Below, piece by piece: positions 49,520 to 58,131 of a stretch of DNA of 64,000 nucleotides (positions within the stretch are counted from its first letter, which is position 1; every line of letters starts with the position of its first letter). The notes under the pieces were generated by a model. That model was not told where the DNA came from. It did not search any database and worked only from the letters and a program-made list of their open reading frames with translations. A program made the translations under genes and the position numbers. Origin of the DNA: Nonomuraea dietziae (GTDB lineage: Bacteria > Actinomycetota > Actinomycetes > Streptosporangiales > Streptosporangiaceae); assembly GCF_014195505.1 (NCBI RefSeq), contig NZ_JACIBV010000002.1, forward strand, positions 124,001 to 188,000, in the 5' to 3' direction.

Positions 49520-50958
49520 ACGGCGTCTCCGCTTCGACGCACCGTCCATTTCGCCCGGGCTGGACGCTCGCGCTGGTGTCCGTCGCCGCGTTCCTGACCT
49601 CACTGGACGTGATGGTGGTGGTGACCGCGCTGCCCACCATCCAGGAAGAGCTGAACGCGAGCCTGGCCGACCTGGAGTGGACGGTCAACGCCTACAACCT
49701 GGCGTTCGCGTGCCTCATGCTCATCGGCTCCGCGCTCGGCGACCGTTTCGGCCGCTTGAAGAGCTATGTGTTCGGACTCGCGGTGTTCACACTGGCCTCG
49801 GCCATGGCCGCGCTGGCCCCCTCGGTGGAAATTCTCATCCTCGCCCGCGTCCTGCAGGGGATTGCGGCCGGGGTGGCGATCCCGGTGAGCCTCACGCTGC
49901 TCGGCGACGCCTACCCACCGCACAAGCGTGGCCGGGCGATGGGGATCTGGGGCAGCGTCTCCGGCGCGGCGGTCGCCGCCGGGCCGGTGGCCGGCGGCCT
50001 CATCACCGAGGGCCTGTCGTGGCAGTGGATCTTCTGGCTGAACGTGCCGCTCGGGGTCGCCGCCACGATCCTGGCCGCGGCGCTGATGCGGGAGAGCTTC
50101 GGTCCACGGCCGAAGATGGACATCGTTGGCCTGGGGCTGGCTTCGCTCGGTCTGTTCGGGCTGGTCTGGGCGGCCGTGCGGGCGCCTGGGCTGGGTTGGG
50201 GGCACGCGGAAGTGGTCGTCATGGCGCTGGGCGGCGTTGTGCTGATGGTTGCCTTCGTGTTCTGGGAACACCGGGCTGAGCACCCGGTGCTGCCGCTGCG
50301 CTACTTCCGGGCGAGAGGCTTCACCATCTCCAACGCATCCGCCTTCTTCATGCACTTCAGCCTGATCGGCTCGCTGTTCATCATCTCGCAGATGTTCCAG
50401 ATCGGGATGGGAGCAAACGCCCTCGACGCCGGATTGCGGATCCTCGCGTGGACCGCGATGGTGCTGGTCGTCGCCCCGATCGCGGGCCGCTTCTCCGACA
50501 GGTTCGGCGCCCGTCCGTTCATCGTGGGCGGTCTGCTTCTCATGGCGGCGGGCCTGGCCTGGCTCGGTGCGGTGGCCGGCGCGGACACCGGGTACCTCGT
50601 CCTGCTGGCGCCGCTGGCATTCGGTGGCATCGGAATCGCCATGAGCCTGCCGAGCACGATCAATCTGGCTCTCAGCTCGGTGCCCATGGAGGACATGGGT
50701 GTCGCCTCCGGTGCCAACAACGCCATGCGGGAGCTCGGAGGTGTCTTCGGCGTTGCCTTCCTCGGCGCGATGTTCGCGGCGAACGGCGGCTACGCCACGC
50801 CGGCGGCGGCCATCGACGGTTTTCGAGCGGCGCTGTTCCTGGGCGGTGCGATGGCCCTCGTCGGTATGATCATCGCACTGTTCGCACCCGGCCGCCGCCC
50901 AGCCGAGGCAGCGGCTCCGGCGGCCCCGGAACCGAAGGTCGCGAAGACCGGCGGATGA
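49516..50958 (+). CDS. MFS drug:H+ antiporter, DHA2 (14-helix) type
   Basis: 480 residues with about fourteen hydrophobic helices. SLDVMVVVTALPTIQEEL (helix-1 Asp), IGSALGDRFGRLKSYVFGLA (motif A), ARVLQGIAAGVAIPVSLTLL and GSVSGAAVAAGPVAGGLITE (antiporter motif C) are DHA2 signatures. It probably exports a toxic or signalling compound. It overlaps the DUF899 remnant and is divergent from the HxlR gene at 49017, which probably represses it. It is distantly paralogous to the exporter at 20180. Confidence 0.93.
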   Translation: MNGVSASTHRPFRPGWTLALVSVAAFLTSLDVMVVVTALPTIQEELNASLADLEWTVNAYNLAFACLMLIGSALGDRFGRLKSYVFGLAVFTLASAMAALAPSVEILILARVLQGIAAGVAIPVSLTLLGDAYPPHKRGRAMGIWGSVSGAAVAAGPVAGGLITEGLSWQWIFWLNVPLGVAATILAAALMRESFGPRPKMDIVGLGLASLGLFGLVWAAVRAPGLGWGHAEVVVMALGGVVLMVAFVFWEHRAEHPVLPLRYFRARGFTISNASAFFMHFSLIGSLFIISQMFQIGMGANALDAGLRILAWTAMVLVVAPIAGRFSDRFGARPFIVGGLLLMAAGLAWLGAVAGADTGYLVLLAPLAFGGIGIAMSLPSTINLALSSVPMEDMGVASGANNAMRELGGVFGVAFLGAMFAANGGYATPAAAIDGFRAALFLGGAMALVGMIIALFAPGRRPAEAAAPAAPEPKVAKTGG

Positions 50959-51144
50959 AGGCGCTGTCCTGTGCGGAGAGTGCTGGAAGCCTTGTCCCGG
51001 CCGGTGAAGGCGATGCTGTCGGCGACCACGGTGACGGTCTGGGCGGCGGCTTGACGCTCGATGGCCTGAGCAGCCGTGGCGAGGCGGCGGCCCGGTGGGG
51101 CCGCGCGTCGTGAACGTTCGTCACACGGTCGTCTTCCCGGTGAT

Positions 51145-51561
51145 CTACTGGTTGCCCTCGGCGGCCGAGATGTCGGCCAGGGCGGAGTCGGAATCGCGTT
51201 CGATCGCCAAGTCTCCGATGCTCACGATGCCGACGGCCCGCTCGTCTTGCACCACCGGCACCCGGCGGATGGCGGCCGAGCGCATCAGCTGCACCAGCTG
51301 CGCGATGCTCGTATCCGGCCCCACGCTGGTGAGGTCGCCGCTGTAGGCGTCCGCCACCGGGGTGTCGGGGCCTTTGTCGGCCGCCACGACCCTGATGGCG
51401 ATGTCGCGGTCGGTGATGATGCCGCTGACGCGGCCGTCCTCGGTCACGATCACGGCGCCGGTGTCGTGATCGAGCATGAGGCGGGCCGCAGCGGAGACGG
51501 GCTGTGCGGCCTCGATGGTTTGCGGATCGGCGGTCATCACGTCGGCTACGGTCTTGGCCAT
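51145..51561 (-). CDS. tandem CBS-domain protein
   Basis: 138 residues from the ATG at 51561 (AGGGGGA upstream). Two CBS repeats: VADVMTADPQTIEAAQPVSA to GIITDRDIAIRVV, and LTSVGPDTSIAQLVQLMRSA to VGIVSIGDLAIE. Such stand-alone pairs bind adenine nucleotides (AMP, ATP, NAD) and serve as energy sensors or regulators of partner proteins. The STAS proteins at 51839 and 53637 are neighbours with a signalling theme; a direct partner is not evident. Confidence 0.9.
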   Translation of the reverse strand: MAKTVADVMTADPQTIEAAQPVSAAARLMLDHDTGAVIVTEDGRVSGIITDRDIAIRVVAADKGPDTPVADAYSGDLTSVGPDTSIAQLVQLMRSAAIRRVPVVQDERAVGIVSIGDLAIERDSDSALADISAAEGNQ

Positions 51562-51838
51562 GTCATCCCCCTGAAGTGGTGTTTCCCGATGCCCTACCCG
51601 ATGACCGCCATCGCATGTGGCCCCCTGCGGGCATGCCACCGGGTCACGGCGGAAATGGGCCGCCAGCCTCTGTCACCGCAGGCCGAAAGCCGCAGCGATT
51701 TCTCGCGCACCTTGCGGTGGTGGCATCACCGCGTCTGGGCCGTGGCACGAGGGCGGCGTACAGTGAGACCACGGCACCGTGCCAGTCGCGCGGCTTGTGC
51801 GCTGGTGACACCCACCCCCGTCGTTGGGCGAGGCCTCC

Positions 51839-52165
51839 ATGACCGCTTTACACGTGGACCTTCTCCGCCATCCCGACCGGCCGGTGATGCACCTGGTCGG
51901 CGAACTCGACATCACCGCGCTACCCGTCCTGCGCCAAGCCGTCGACGCCGCATTGGCCGCCCAGCCCGCGACGTTGGAGGTCGACGTCGCTGCGCTGACC
52001 TTCTGCGACTCCAGCGGCCTTCAAGGCCTGCTCCAGATCCAGCACGCCGCCGACCAGAACGGCGCCGCGCTGCGCCTGATCCACGTCCAGGGCCAGCTGC
52101 ACCGCGTGCTGAGGCTCACCCGCCTCGAGGCGGCCTTCGACATCGAGCCCGCCGCGACCACCTGA
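51839..52165 (+). CDS. STAS-domain anti-sigma-factor antagonist
   Basis: 108 residues from the ATG at 51839. VMHLVGELDITALPVLRQAV and ALTFCDSSGLQGLLQI are the STAS pattern, with Ser in CDSSGL at the site that anti-sigma kinases phosphorylate (DSSG is the classic SpoIIAA/RsbV motif). It should therefore act in a partner-switching cascade. No RsbW-type kinase or SigB-type gene is in the window, so the partner is elsewhere. Confidence 0.9.
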   Translation: MTALHVDLLRHPDRPVMHLVGELDITALPVLRQAVDAALAAQPATLEVDVAALTFCDSSGLQGLLQIQHAADQNGAALRLIHVQGQLHRVLRLTRLEAAFDIEPAATT

Positions 52166-52235
52166 CTCTGTGCCGCCGATCGGCGGGCTGGGGACATGTT
52201 CGGGAGTGCTGACCGGCTGGCGCTCGCCGGGAGTT

Positions 52236-52430
52236 TCAACAGACTCCGATGCCTGCGCGAAGCGGCCGCACCTGCACGTCGACCATTGCCTGGACTCCAC
52301 GGTTGAGCGCCGCCGGGTCGATTTCGGCGTGGTAGCCGCGGATGACGCCACACCTGGTCAGCGCAAGTCGTGGCCGCGGTCGCGTACGAGCGCCGTGGGC
52401 GGTCGCGCGGCGCTCAACGAGGGCGAACAA
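52236..52430 (-). pseudogene. Lrp/AsnC-family regulator remnant
   Basis: The minus-strand frame RPRLALTRCGVIRGYHAEID followed by PAALNRGVQAMVDVQVRPLR is the linker region between the HTH and the RAM ligand domain of Lrp/AsnC regulators (GVIRGYxAxIDPxALG). The helix-turn-helix upstream is garbled and the RAM domain after VRPLR is missing. The surrounding 52.17-52.57 kb shows nothing else. Confidence 0.55.
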
Positions 52431-52575
52431 CCGTCGTCACCGAATCTGCCATCAAGATCCGGTCTGATACTCCCCGGACACCTACCTGCGCCGGCGTGGA
52501 AGTCGCTGCACGATAGTGTGGCTCGCGCGGTGGTCGCCCTTGTCGCGGCAAGCAACGAGTGGTATGACGGGCAGG

Positions 52576-53109
52576 TCACGCCCGCGGCAAGGCAAGCTCA
52601 TAGCGGCTCACCCAGGTGACCGGACCGTCCTCCAACCGCTGACCAGGAGCCCCACCCACCGGTACGTCTCCGCGGTGCGCGAAGCCGCGCGCCTCGTAGT
52701 AGGCACGCAGCCGATCATTGGACTTCACGCAGTCCAGCCGCAGGTACTTGGCGGCCCGCTGCTGTGCGGCATTGGCCGCCCAGTCGAGGATGCAGTCCCC
52801 GAGCCCCGACGCCCATCGGCGCACGGCCATGCGGTGCACGTATCCCGCCGCGTCGGCATCCGTCCACAGGGGATCCGACCAGTCCATGGTGATCGTCCCC
52901 GCCACCTCGTCCCCGGTTGTCACCAGCCACGTCTCGCCCCGCACAATGGCTTCCTTAACCCATGCAGCCTCGAAACGCGCAGGCCACTGGCTGATTCCAC
53001 GTGCGTTGAGCCATTGCGCCGCCTCATCGAGCACGCTCAGCACCTCGCCCATACGGTCGACGCCAACGCGCTGGAAGACGACCTCCTTGCCATCCCCATC
53101 AGCTGTCAT
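52576..53109 (-). CDS. GNAT-family N-acetyltransferase
   Basis: 177 residues. The GNAT core is clear: VTTGDEVAGTITMDWSDP (strands 3-4), AGYVHRMAVRRWASGLGDCI (the acetyl-CoA pyrophosphate loop, R-x-x-A-S-G-L-G in place of Q/R-x-x-G-x-G/A) and YLRLDCVKSNDRLRAYYEAR (helix 5). GDVPVGGAPGQRLEDG closes the fold. It transfers acetyl from acetyl-CoA to an amine; the substrate is unknown. It lies between the Lrp remnant and the winged-helix protein on the same strand. Confidence 0.9.
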   Translation of the reverse strand: MTADGDGKEVVFQRVGVDRMGEVLSVLDEAAQWLNARGISQWPARFEAAWVKEAIVRGETWLVTTGDEVAGTITMDWSDPLWTDADAAGYVHRMAVRRWASGLGDCILDWAANAAQQRAAKYLRLDCVKSNDRLRAYYEARGFAHRGDVPVGGAPGQRLEDGPVTWVSRYELALPRA

Positions 53110-53156
53110 GGCACGAATGATCGCACCACTTCCGATACACGGTGCGCTTGGAGCGA

Positions 53157-53501
53157 TCAGGTCAGGACGGGCTCGGATGCCTTCCGGAGCCCGCCGGACG
53201 GCAGGTCGCGGTGGGTGAACATGTCGATCAGCACCTGGACCGGCATGTCGGCCTCAGCGGGATGGCGGAAGTGCTGATCGGGTCTGATCTGGTAGTGGTT
53301 GCGACGCCCGACCCGGATGCGCTCCAGGTAGCCGGCCTCCACCAGATCGGCCACGATGCCCTGAGCCGCTCGCTCGGTGATGCCGATCTTGGCCGCCATG
53401 TCGCGCATGCGCACGTGGGGATCCGCCGCGACCGCCAGCAGCACGCGGGCGTGGTTGGTCAGGAACGTCCAGGCGGAGCGTCGATCGGCAGCGTTGTCCA
53501 T
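53157..53501 (-). CDS. small winged-helix (MarR/ArsR-like) DNA-binding protein
   Basis: 114 residues from the ATG at 53501. TFLTNHARVLLAVAADPHVR, MRDMAAKIGITERAAQGIVA, DLVEAGYLERIRVGRRNHYQ give a compact winged helix with a basic wing. The C-terminal tail has no sensor domain, so it probably acts as a small dimeric regulator. It is divergent from the STAS gene at 53637 (135 bases apart), a plausible target. The A/T-richer stretch TAAGGCGAAAAGTTTTTCCG near 53547 may contain its promoter. Confidence 0.82.
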   Translation of the reverse strand: MDNAADRRSAWTFLTNHARVLLAVAADPHVRMRDMAAKIGITERAAQGIVADLVEAGYLERIRVGRRNHYQIRPDQHFRHPAEADMPVQVLIDMFTHRDLPSGGLRKASEPVLT

Positions 53502-53636
53502 CGTCTGGCGAGTATATCGAAGGCGATCCTGACGCACGAAGCTTGTAAGGCGAAAAGTTTTTCCGGTAATCTTTTTACGGAATTGGTGTGACGTCGCGGC
53601 TCGCATGGACAGCGGGCCGTTGTCGATCAAAGGAAC

Positions 53637-54056
53637 ATGATGCCGCTCAGATCAGGTGCCGTGATGTCCCGCGGCGACGGCCCGCTGGAGGAGTTGCCCA
53701 AGTTCGCCGACGGAAGCGTCCCTGAGCAGCTCGCGCCCGAGCGAGCCCGACCCGAGCAACTGCTGTACGTCGATCGGATCCTGCGCATCACCTGCACCGT
53801 GACGCCGGCCTCGTCGGTGATCTGGCTCGCCGGCGAGATCGACGCCACCAACTGCCGGGCCATGCTGTCCATCCTGACCCAGGCCCGCCGCATCGACGAG
53901 CGGCTCATCCTCGACCTCGGCGCCGTCACCTTCGCCGACATCTCCGCCATCAAGGCGCTGACCGCCTTCACCGCCGATCGCACGCTCCATGTCCGCAACA
54001 CACCACGGCAGATGGCCAGGCTGATGAGCCTGCTGAACCTTCCCCCCTTCGACTGA
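53637..54056 (+). CDS. STAS-domain protein (anti-sigma-factor antagonist-like)
   Basis: 139 residues; tandem ATGs at 53637 and 53640 after AAAGGAAC. A ~55-residue N-terminal tail (LEELPKFADGSVPEQLAPER) precedes a STAS fold: SSVIWLAGEIDATNCRAMLS, ERLILDLGAVTFADISAIKA and NTPRQMARLMSLL. At the usual phosphorylation loop DxSG it reads ADISAIK, so Ser is kept but the Gly is not. It may respond to a different kinase than the protein at 51839. It is divergent from the winged-helix gene. Confidence 0.85.
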   Translation: MMPLRSGAVMSRGDGPLEELPKFADGSVPEQLAPERARPEQLLYVDRILRITCTVTPASSVIWLAGEIDATNCRAMLSILTQARRIDERLILDLGAVTFADISAIKALTAFTADRTLHVRNTPRQMARLMSLLNLPPFD

Positions 54057-54275
54057 CCCGCGTCATGACTCACCGCCCTCGCGGCGCGGGAGGACGAACG
54101 TCGCCGCCCACGTCTGAGCACGCCTGAGCGGGCGCGTAGCCCCTTCCTGGGCATTTGAGAAAGTCATTCGTGTTCGGGGTGACGGCATGACGACGTAGCC
54201 GGTCTCGCCAGGAGTCGTCGGCGATGGCCCAGGGCGCGGACGGCGTGAGGGCGCTCGCAGGGGTAGGGGCCGCCG

Positions 54276-54656
54276 GTGGCCGTTCCCCGATGGGTCGTGA
54301 CGCTCTCGACGCTCATCGCCCTGACCGGCTGCTCCGGTCCCAGCGACGCCGACATGGTGTACTGCTTCGCTCCCCAGCGCCAGGCCGGGATGATCTCCGC
54401 GATCAGGGTGTTCGAGCCCTCGGTCGCCTCAGCGCAGGGCATCCTGCTGGAAGGCGGCACCCCGGTCAGCCTGCAGACCTGGCGCGCCAAGCATCCGGCG
54501 GCCTTCGACCGGGCCTGCGCGGCGCTCAGCGCGAACGCCGCGCGTAGCGGGCCCTCGCTGCCGGCGATGGCGCTGTCCGGCCTGGCCGGCGCGGCGATCA
54601 CCCTGTTGGCCTCCTGGCTGTGGCGCAGGCAATCCTTCCACCGCGAACGCCCCTGA
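54276..54656 (+). CDS. predicted lipoprotein with C-terminal membrane helix
   Basis: 126 residues, GTG start at 54276. VTLSTLIALTGCSG carries a lipobox (L-T-G-C), so it should be lipid-anchored through the Cys near residue 19. The ectodomain (MVYCFAPQRQAGMISAIRVF, LQTWRAKHPAAFDRACAALS) has two more cysteines. A C-terminal hydrophobic helix (LAGAAITLLASWLW) ends in a basic tail (RRQSFHRERP). I recognise no family. A relation to the STAS neighbour is possible, since signalling lipoproteins occur there, but that is inference. Confidence 0.6.
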   Translation: MAVPRWVVTLSTLIALTGCSGPSDADMVYCFAPQRQAGMISAIRVFEPSVASAQGILLEGGTPVSLQTWRAKHPAAFDRACAALSANAARSGPSLPAMALSGLAGAAITLLASWLWRRQSFHRERP

Positions 54657-55161
54657 CGGTCGCCGTTCGGTCCCCTTACCAGGAGCGCTCAGCTGAGCCG
54701 CGCCGCCCCACCCGCAGTACGGCCAAGCCACGCTACTGGCTGGGAGCCGACCCGGACGAGGCCCGAGATCCGGCTTCTTGACGGGAGCGGAGGGATCGCG
54801 CCGCCACGATGAACGATCAACCGGAGTGTGCGGGCGCCCTCTCGTGCTCACGTCACGGCACCGGAAGCTTTTCCCCCGGCCGCCGGCGAGCAGGACGACG
54901 AGCCGCCTGCAGACCGGCCACACTGAGTGTTGAGAATCGATCGTTTCGGACAGCGGCCGAGGGCATCTCAGGACACCACCGATCCCCGAAGACCGCGCTC
55001 CGGCGCGCCGTGCATCACGCAGGGCGCCCGCTTGGACCGGTCCATATGCGAGTCCGCCGAACCCGGCCTAGCATCCCCCGGGTCAGAGGCCGCCGTCGCG
55101 AAGCCAAGGCCACGGACCGCGGCGGCGGCCCATTGCCCATCCGGCAAGTCAGAGGAGCAAC
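54657..55161. other. 505-base gap without a recognisable gene
   Basis: Between the lipoprotein and the NmrA-like gene. Open frames on both strands have Arg/Pro-rich non-protein-like composition. No inverted repeat of operator quality was seen. The sequence AGAGGAGCAACGTG just before 55162 is the ribosome site of the next gene. Confidence 0.5.
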
Positions 55162-56055
55162 GTGACGATTCTGGTGACGGGCGCGACCGGCAACATCGGC
55201 CGTCGCGTGGTGGACGGGCTGGTGGGGGCCGGCCAGCGGGTACGCGCCATGGTGCGCGACCCGCGGGCGGCCCACCTCCCCGATGGGGTGGAGCTGGTCC
55301 GCGGCGATTTCGAGCGGCCGGAGACCTGGCCGGATGTGCTGGACGGTGTCGAGCGGCTCTACCTGTTCCCGTTCGCCTACCACGTGCCCGAATCCGCCGA
55401 CCTCGGCTTCGTCGAGCGGGCCTCGGCGGCCGGCGTACGCAGGTTCGTGGTCCACTCGGCCGCGGCGGCCGGGTTCGCCCCGTCCGACGACCCGAGCGCG
55501 CTGGGGCGGCACCTGGAGGAGGAGCGGGCTGCCCATCGCGGGCTGGAGCTGATGGTCGAGGCCACCGGCAAGGAGTGGACCCATGTGCGTCCCGGCCTGC
55601 TCGCCGTCAATGCCCTCGGCTGGGCGGAGCGGATCCGCACCGAGCGCACGGTACGCGAGCCGTACGGCCGGTCCGGTTACCCCCTGGTCCACGAGGCGGA
55701 CGTGGCCGAGGTAGCGGTGGCCGCGCTGCTGACGGACGACCACCTCGGCGCGGCGTACACGATCACGGGCCCCGCCAAGGTCACCCAGACCGAGCAGGCG
55801 GCGGCGATCGGCGCCGCCATCGGGGCGGACGTCCGCTTCGAGGAGCTGACCCCGGCGCAGGCCCGCGCTCAGTGGCTCGCGGACGGCTGCCCACCGGACG
55901 TCGCCGACTGGCTGATCGAGCTGCTGGCCGATGCGCTCGACGGGCCCGGCGCGCTGCCGCCGACCGGCACGTACGAGGAGCTCACCGGCCGCCCGCCGCG
56001 CGCGTTCACCCGGTGGGCCCGCGACCACGCGGCGGACTTCATGGAGGTGGCATGA
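55162..56055 (+). CDS. NmrA-like NAD(P)H-binding reductase
   Basis: 297 residues; GTG start at 55162 behind AGAGGAG. TILVTGATGNIGRRVVDGLV holds the nucleotide motif GATGNIG. RRFVVHSAAAAGFAP and THVRPGLLAVNALG are the usual strands of NmrA/atypical SDRs, and the C-terminus has the DELTxA-type helix VRFEELTPAQARAQWLADGC. There is no YxxxK pair, so it is a quinone-type reductase or sensor. It resembles the gene at 39519 in layout. A broken second copy begins at 56052, overlapping its end. Confidence 0.9.
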   Translation: MTILVTGATGNIGRRVVDGLVGAGQRVRAMVRDPRAAHLPDGVELVRGDFERPETWPDVLDGVERLYLFPFAYHVPESADLGFVERASAAGVRRFVVHSAAAAGFAPSDDPSALGRHLEEERAAHRGLELMVEATGKEWTHVRPGLLAVNALGWAERIRTERTVREPYGRSGYPLVHEADVAEVAVAALLTDDHLGAAYTITGPAKVTQTEQAAAIGAAIGADVRFEELTPAQARAQWLADGCPPDVADWLIELLADALDGPGALPPTGTYEELTGRPPRAFTRWARDHAADFMEVA

Positions 56056-56203
56056 CGATTCTGGTCCCGGGGAGCGGCTGTACCTGTCCCCCGTGCCCCG
56101 GACGGTTTCCGAGGTCGTCGCGCAGGCGGTCACCCAGCTCACCCACGAGGCCGGCGTCGCCGCCACGGCCATTGATCGAGGACGGCCACGCGAGCCAGAC
56201 TGA
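56052..56203 (+). pseudogene. start of a second NmrA-like gene, decayed
   Basis: ATGACGATTCTGGTCCCGGG at 56052 nearly repeats the start of the 55162 gene (GTGACGATTCTGGTGACGGG) and overlaps its stop (ATGA). After about 7 codons it jumps to GERLYLSPVPRTVSEVVAQA followed by VTQLTHEAGVAATAIDRG, which corresponds to the ERLYLFPF region about 60 codons further on in an intact copy. It is therefore an internally deleted, frameshifted relative. The gap to 56489 shows nothing else. Confidence 0.55.
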
Positions 56204-56488
56204 CGGAAGGGCCGGAGGCGCTCATCCTCGTTGAGCGGTGGGGGCGATCAGCAAGGCGATCGGAGAGCTGGTGCGGTTCGAGGAGCAGGTTCCGGCGGCG
56301 ACGCGGGAGCAGTGCGGGACGGATATCCGGCCGAGGTGGGTGCGACGCCACAGATCAGACAGCGGACGTGACCAAGCTCCACCCGGCGACCACCACAAGC
56401 CCCGCCGCCGTCAAGCGCGCAAGAGCGCCTGTCAGCAGCCAACCTGACCGCGACCAACGAGCCATCACCGAATGAGAGGGAATCACCC

Positions 56489-57451
56489 GTGACCACCGAC
56501 GACTCCCAGGCTGCCACCAAGCTCCGGGCGACCATGGTGAGCGAGCTGCACGATCTGGGAGCCATTCGGTCGGAGTCGGTGGCAGCGGCCGTCGCCACCG
56601 TGCCTCGGCATCTGTTCGCGCCGGGTGCGCCGCTGGAGGACGCCTACGCCGCCGACAACCCTCTGGTGATCAAACGCGACGTGAACGGCAAGGCCCTGAG
56701 CTCCATGTCGGCCGCCCACATCCAGGTCGTGATGCTGGAGCAGGCCGGCATCGAAGCCGGCATGCGGGTGCTGGAGATCGGGTCTGGCGGCTACAACGCC
56801 GCTCTGCTGGCCGAGATCGTCGGTGAGCAGGGTCGCGTCACCACCGTGGACATCGATCCGGAGATCGTCGAGCGTGCCGGCGCTTGCCTGCGCTCGACAG
56901 GCTACGACCACATCGACGTGGTCCTGGCCGACGCCGAGGAAGGCGTGCCCGCGAACGCCCCGTACGACCGGATCATCGTCACGGCCGGGGCGTGGGACAT
57001 CCCGCCCGCGTGGCTGGAGCAGCTCAGTCCGGACGGCCGCATCGTCGTCCCGCTGCGGCTGAAAGGGGTGACCCGCACGATCGCGTTCTACTGCGACGGC
57101 GAGGGCGGTCTGATCAGCCGCAGCTACGGCCCGTGCGGCTTCGTGCCGTTTCAGGGCGCCGGCTCAACCGGCCGAGGGGCACCCGTTCTGATGCGCGGCG
57201 GCAGCTTCGCCTACCGGACGAGCCGGGAGAACGAGGAGACGGGCGGATACGAGACCGGTGTCATCGCGCACGGGCCTTCGGCCGAGCAGATCGCCGACCG
57301 CTACGTGGAGTCGCTGCGGCGCTGGGCGCGAGAGCACCACCGTCGCGGCGCCGCGACCATCCGCTACCTCCCGAAGTCCGCAGCCGTCCCGGCACCGTCC
57401 AGCGGGTTGATCATCAAGAGGCACGGAGCCGTTGTTGTCTCCTGGCCATAG
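56489..57451 (+). CDS. protein-isoaspartate-methyltransferase-like enzyme, FxLD-system type
   Basis: 320 residues, GTG start behind GAGAGGGA. The PCMT-like core is clear: AVATVPRHLFAPGAPLEDAY, ALSSMSAAHIQVVMLEQAGI, the SAM motif MRVLEIGSGGYNAALLAEIV, VTTVDIDPEIVERA and the motif III strand DRIIVTAGAWDIPPAWLEQL. The order and wording match methyltransferases assigned to the actinobacterial FxLD ribosomal-peptide system, which are somewhat longer, so the C-terminus may be short. No FxLD-type precursor or dehydratase is seen nearby, so it stands alone here. Confidence 0.85.
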   Translation: MTTDDSQAATKLRATMVSELHDLGAIRSESVAAAVATVPRHLFAPGAPLEDAYAADNPLVIKRDVNGKALSSMSAAHIQVVMLEQAGIEAGMRVLEIGSGGYNAALLAEIVGEQGRVTTVDIDPEIVERAGACLRSTGYDHIDVVLADAEEGVPANAPYDRIIVTAGAWDIPPAWLEQLSPDGRIVVPLRLKGVTRTIAFYCDGEGGLISRSYGPCGFVPFQGAGSTGRGAPVLMRGGSFAYRTSRENEETGGYETGVIAHGPSAEQIADRYVESLRRWAREHHRRGAATIRYLPKSAAVPAPSSGLIIKRHGAVVVSWP

Positions 57452-57585
57452 AGACCACCGCGCTTCCCGCCGGTCGAGCCGATCAGCAGGGGGAAACCGG
57501 CAGGACCCCACCCTCACAAAGGTTCCCTCCGTCATGTTGATGAGGGCGTTTTGGATGGATTCGTTCAGATCTGTTGTCGGCCGGG

Positions 57586-58131
57586 TCAGGCGTCGCTCGG
57601 ACCCGGCCGCCAGCCGACGCTCTGAGCCCACGTGTCGGCGCGCCGCACGATGTCCCAGACGAAGGGCTCCTTGGCAGAGACATACTGTTCCCTGTCATCG
57701 CGGAACTGTCGCGCACATCGTCGCTTCGCCTGCGCGAACTCGGCCGCGGTGGCTGGGTGGGCGCGCAGGTAGTCGCGGAACAGTAGGGGCAACTGCTGGG
57801 AGAAGCTGCCGAGCTCGCGCACGTGAATGTGGGTGCGGCGGCCGCCTGGCGCCTCGCGGAAGTATCGTTTGGTCAGTTCGGGGTTGTCCGCTCGATACAC
57901 CAGGCCGAGCCGCTCCAGCGGAGCCCTGTAGGCATCCAACGGCTCCAGCGAGCGTACCGAGATCTGGATGTCGATGACCGACTTGGCGGCCAGACCGGGC
58001 ACCGACGTCGAGCCGATGTGATCGACCCGCAGTGCGCCCTCACCGAGCACCCCGCGCAAAGCTGTCCCGATCGCGGCGAACTCCGTCTGCCAAACCGGTT
58101 CATAGTCCATGATCTCGATTAGATCCCCCAT
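57586..58131 (-). CDS. GrpB-family nucleotidyltransferase-fold protein
   Basis: 181 residues from the ATG at 58131 (AGGA 4 bases before). YEPVWQTEFAAIGTALRGVL, LRVDHIGSTSVPGLAAKSVI and DIQISVRSL are the diagnostic GrpB blocks (HxGSTxVPGLxAKxxxD), in a nucleotidyltransferase-like fold that probably adds nucleotides to an unknown target. Late HIHVRELGSF and RDYLRAHPATAAEFAQAKRR are also conserved. It is divergent from the chimeric TetR gene. Confidence 0.9.
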   Translation of the reverse strand: MGDLIEIMDYEPVWQTEFAAIGTALRGVLGEGALRVDHIGSTSVPGLAAKSVIDIQISVRSLEPLDAYRAPLERLGLVYRADNPELTKRYFREAPGGRRTHIHVRELGSFSQQLPLLFRDYLRAHPATAAEFAQAKRRCARQFRDDREQYVSAKEPFVWDIVRRADTWAQSVGWRPGPSDA

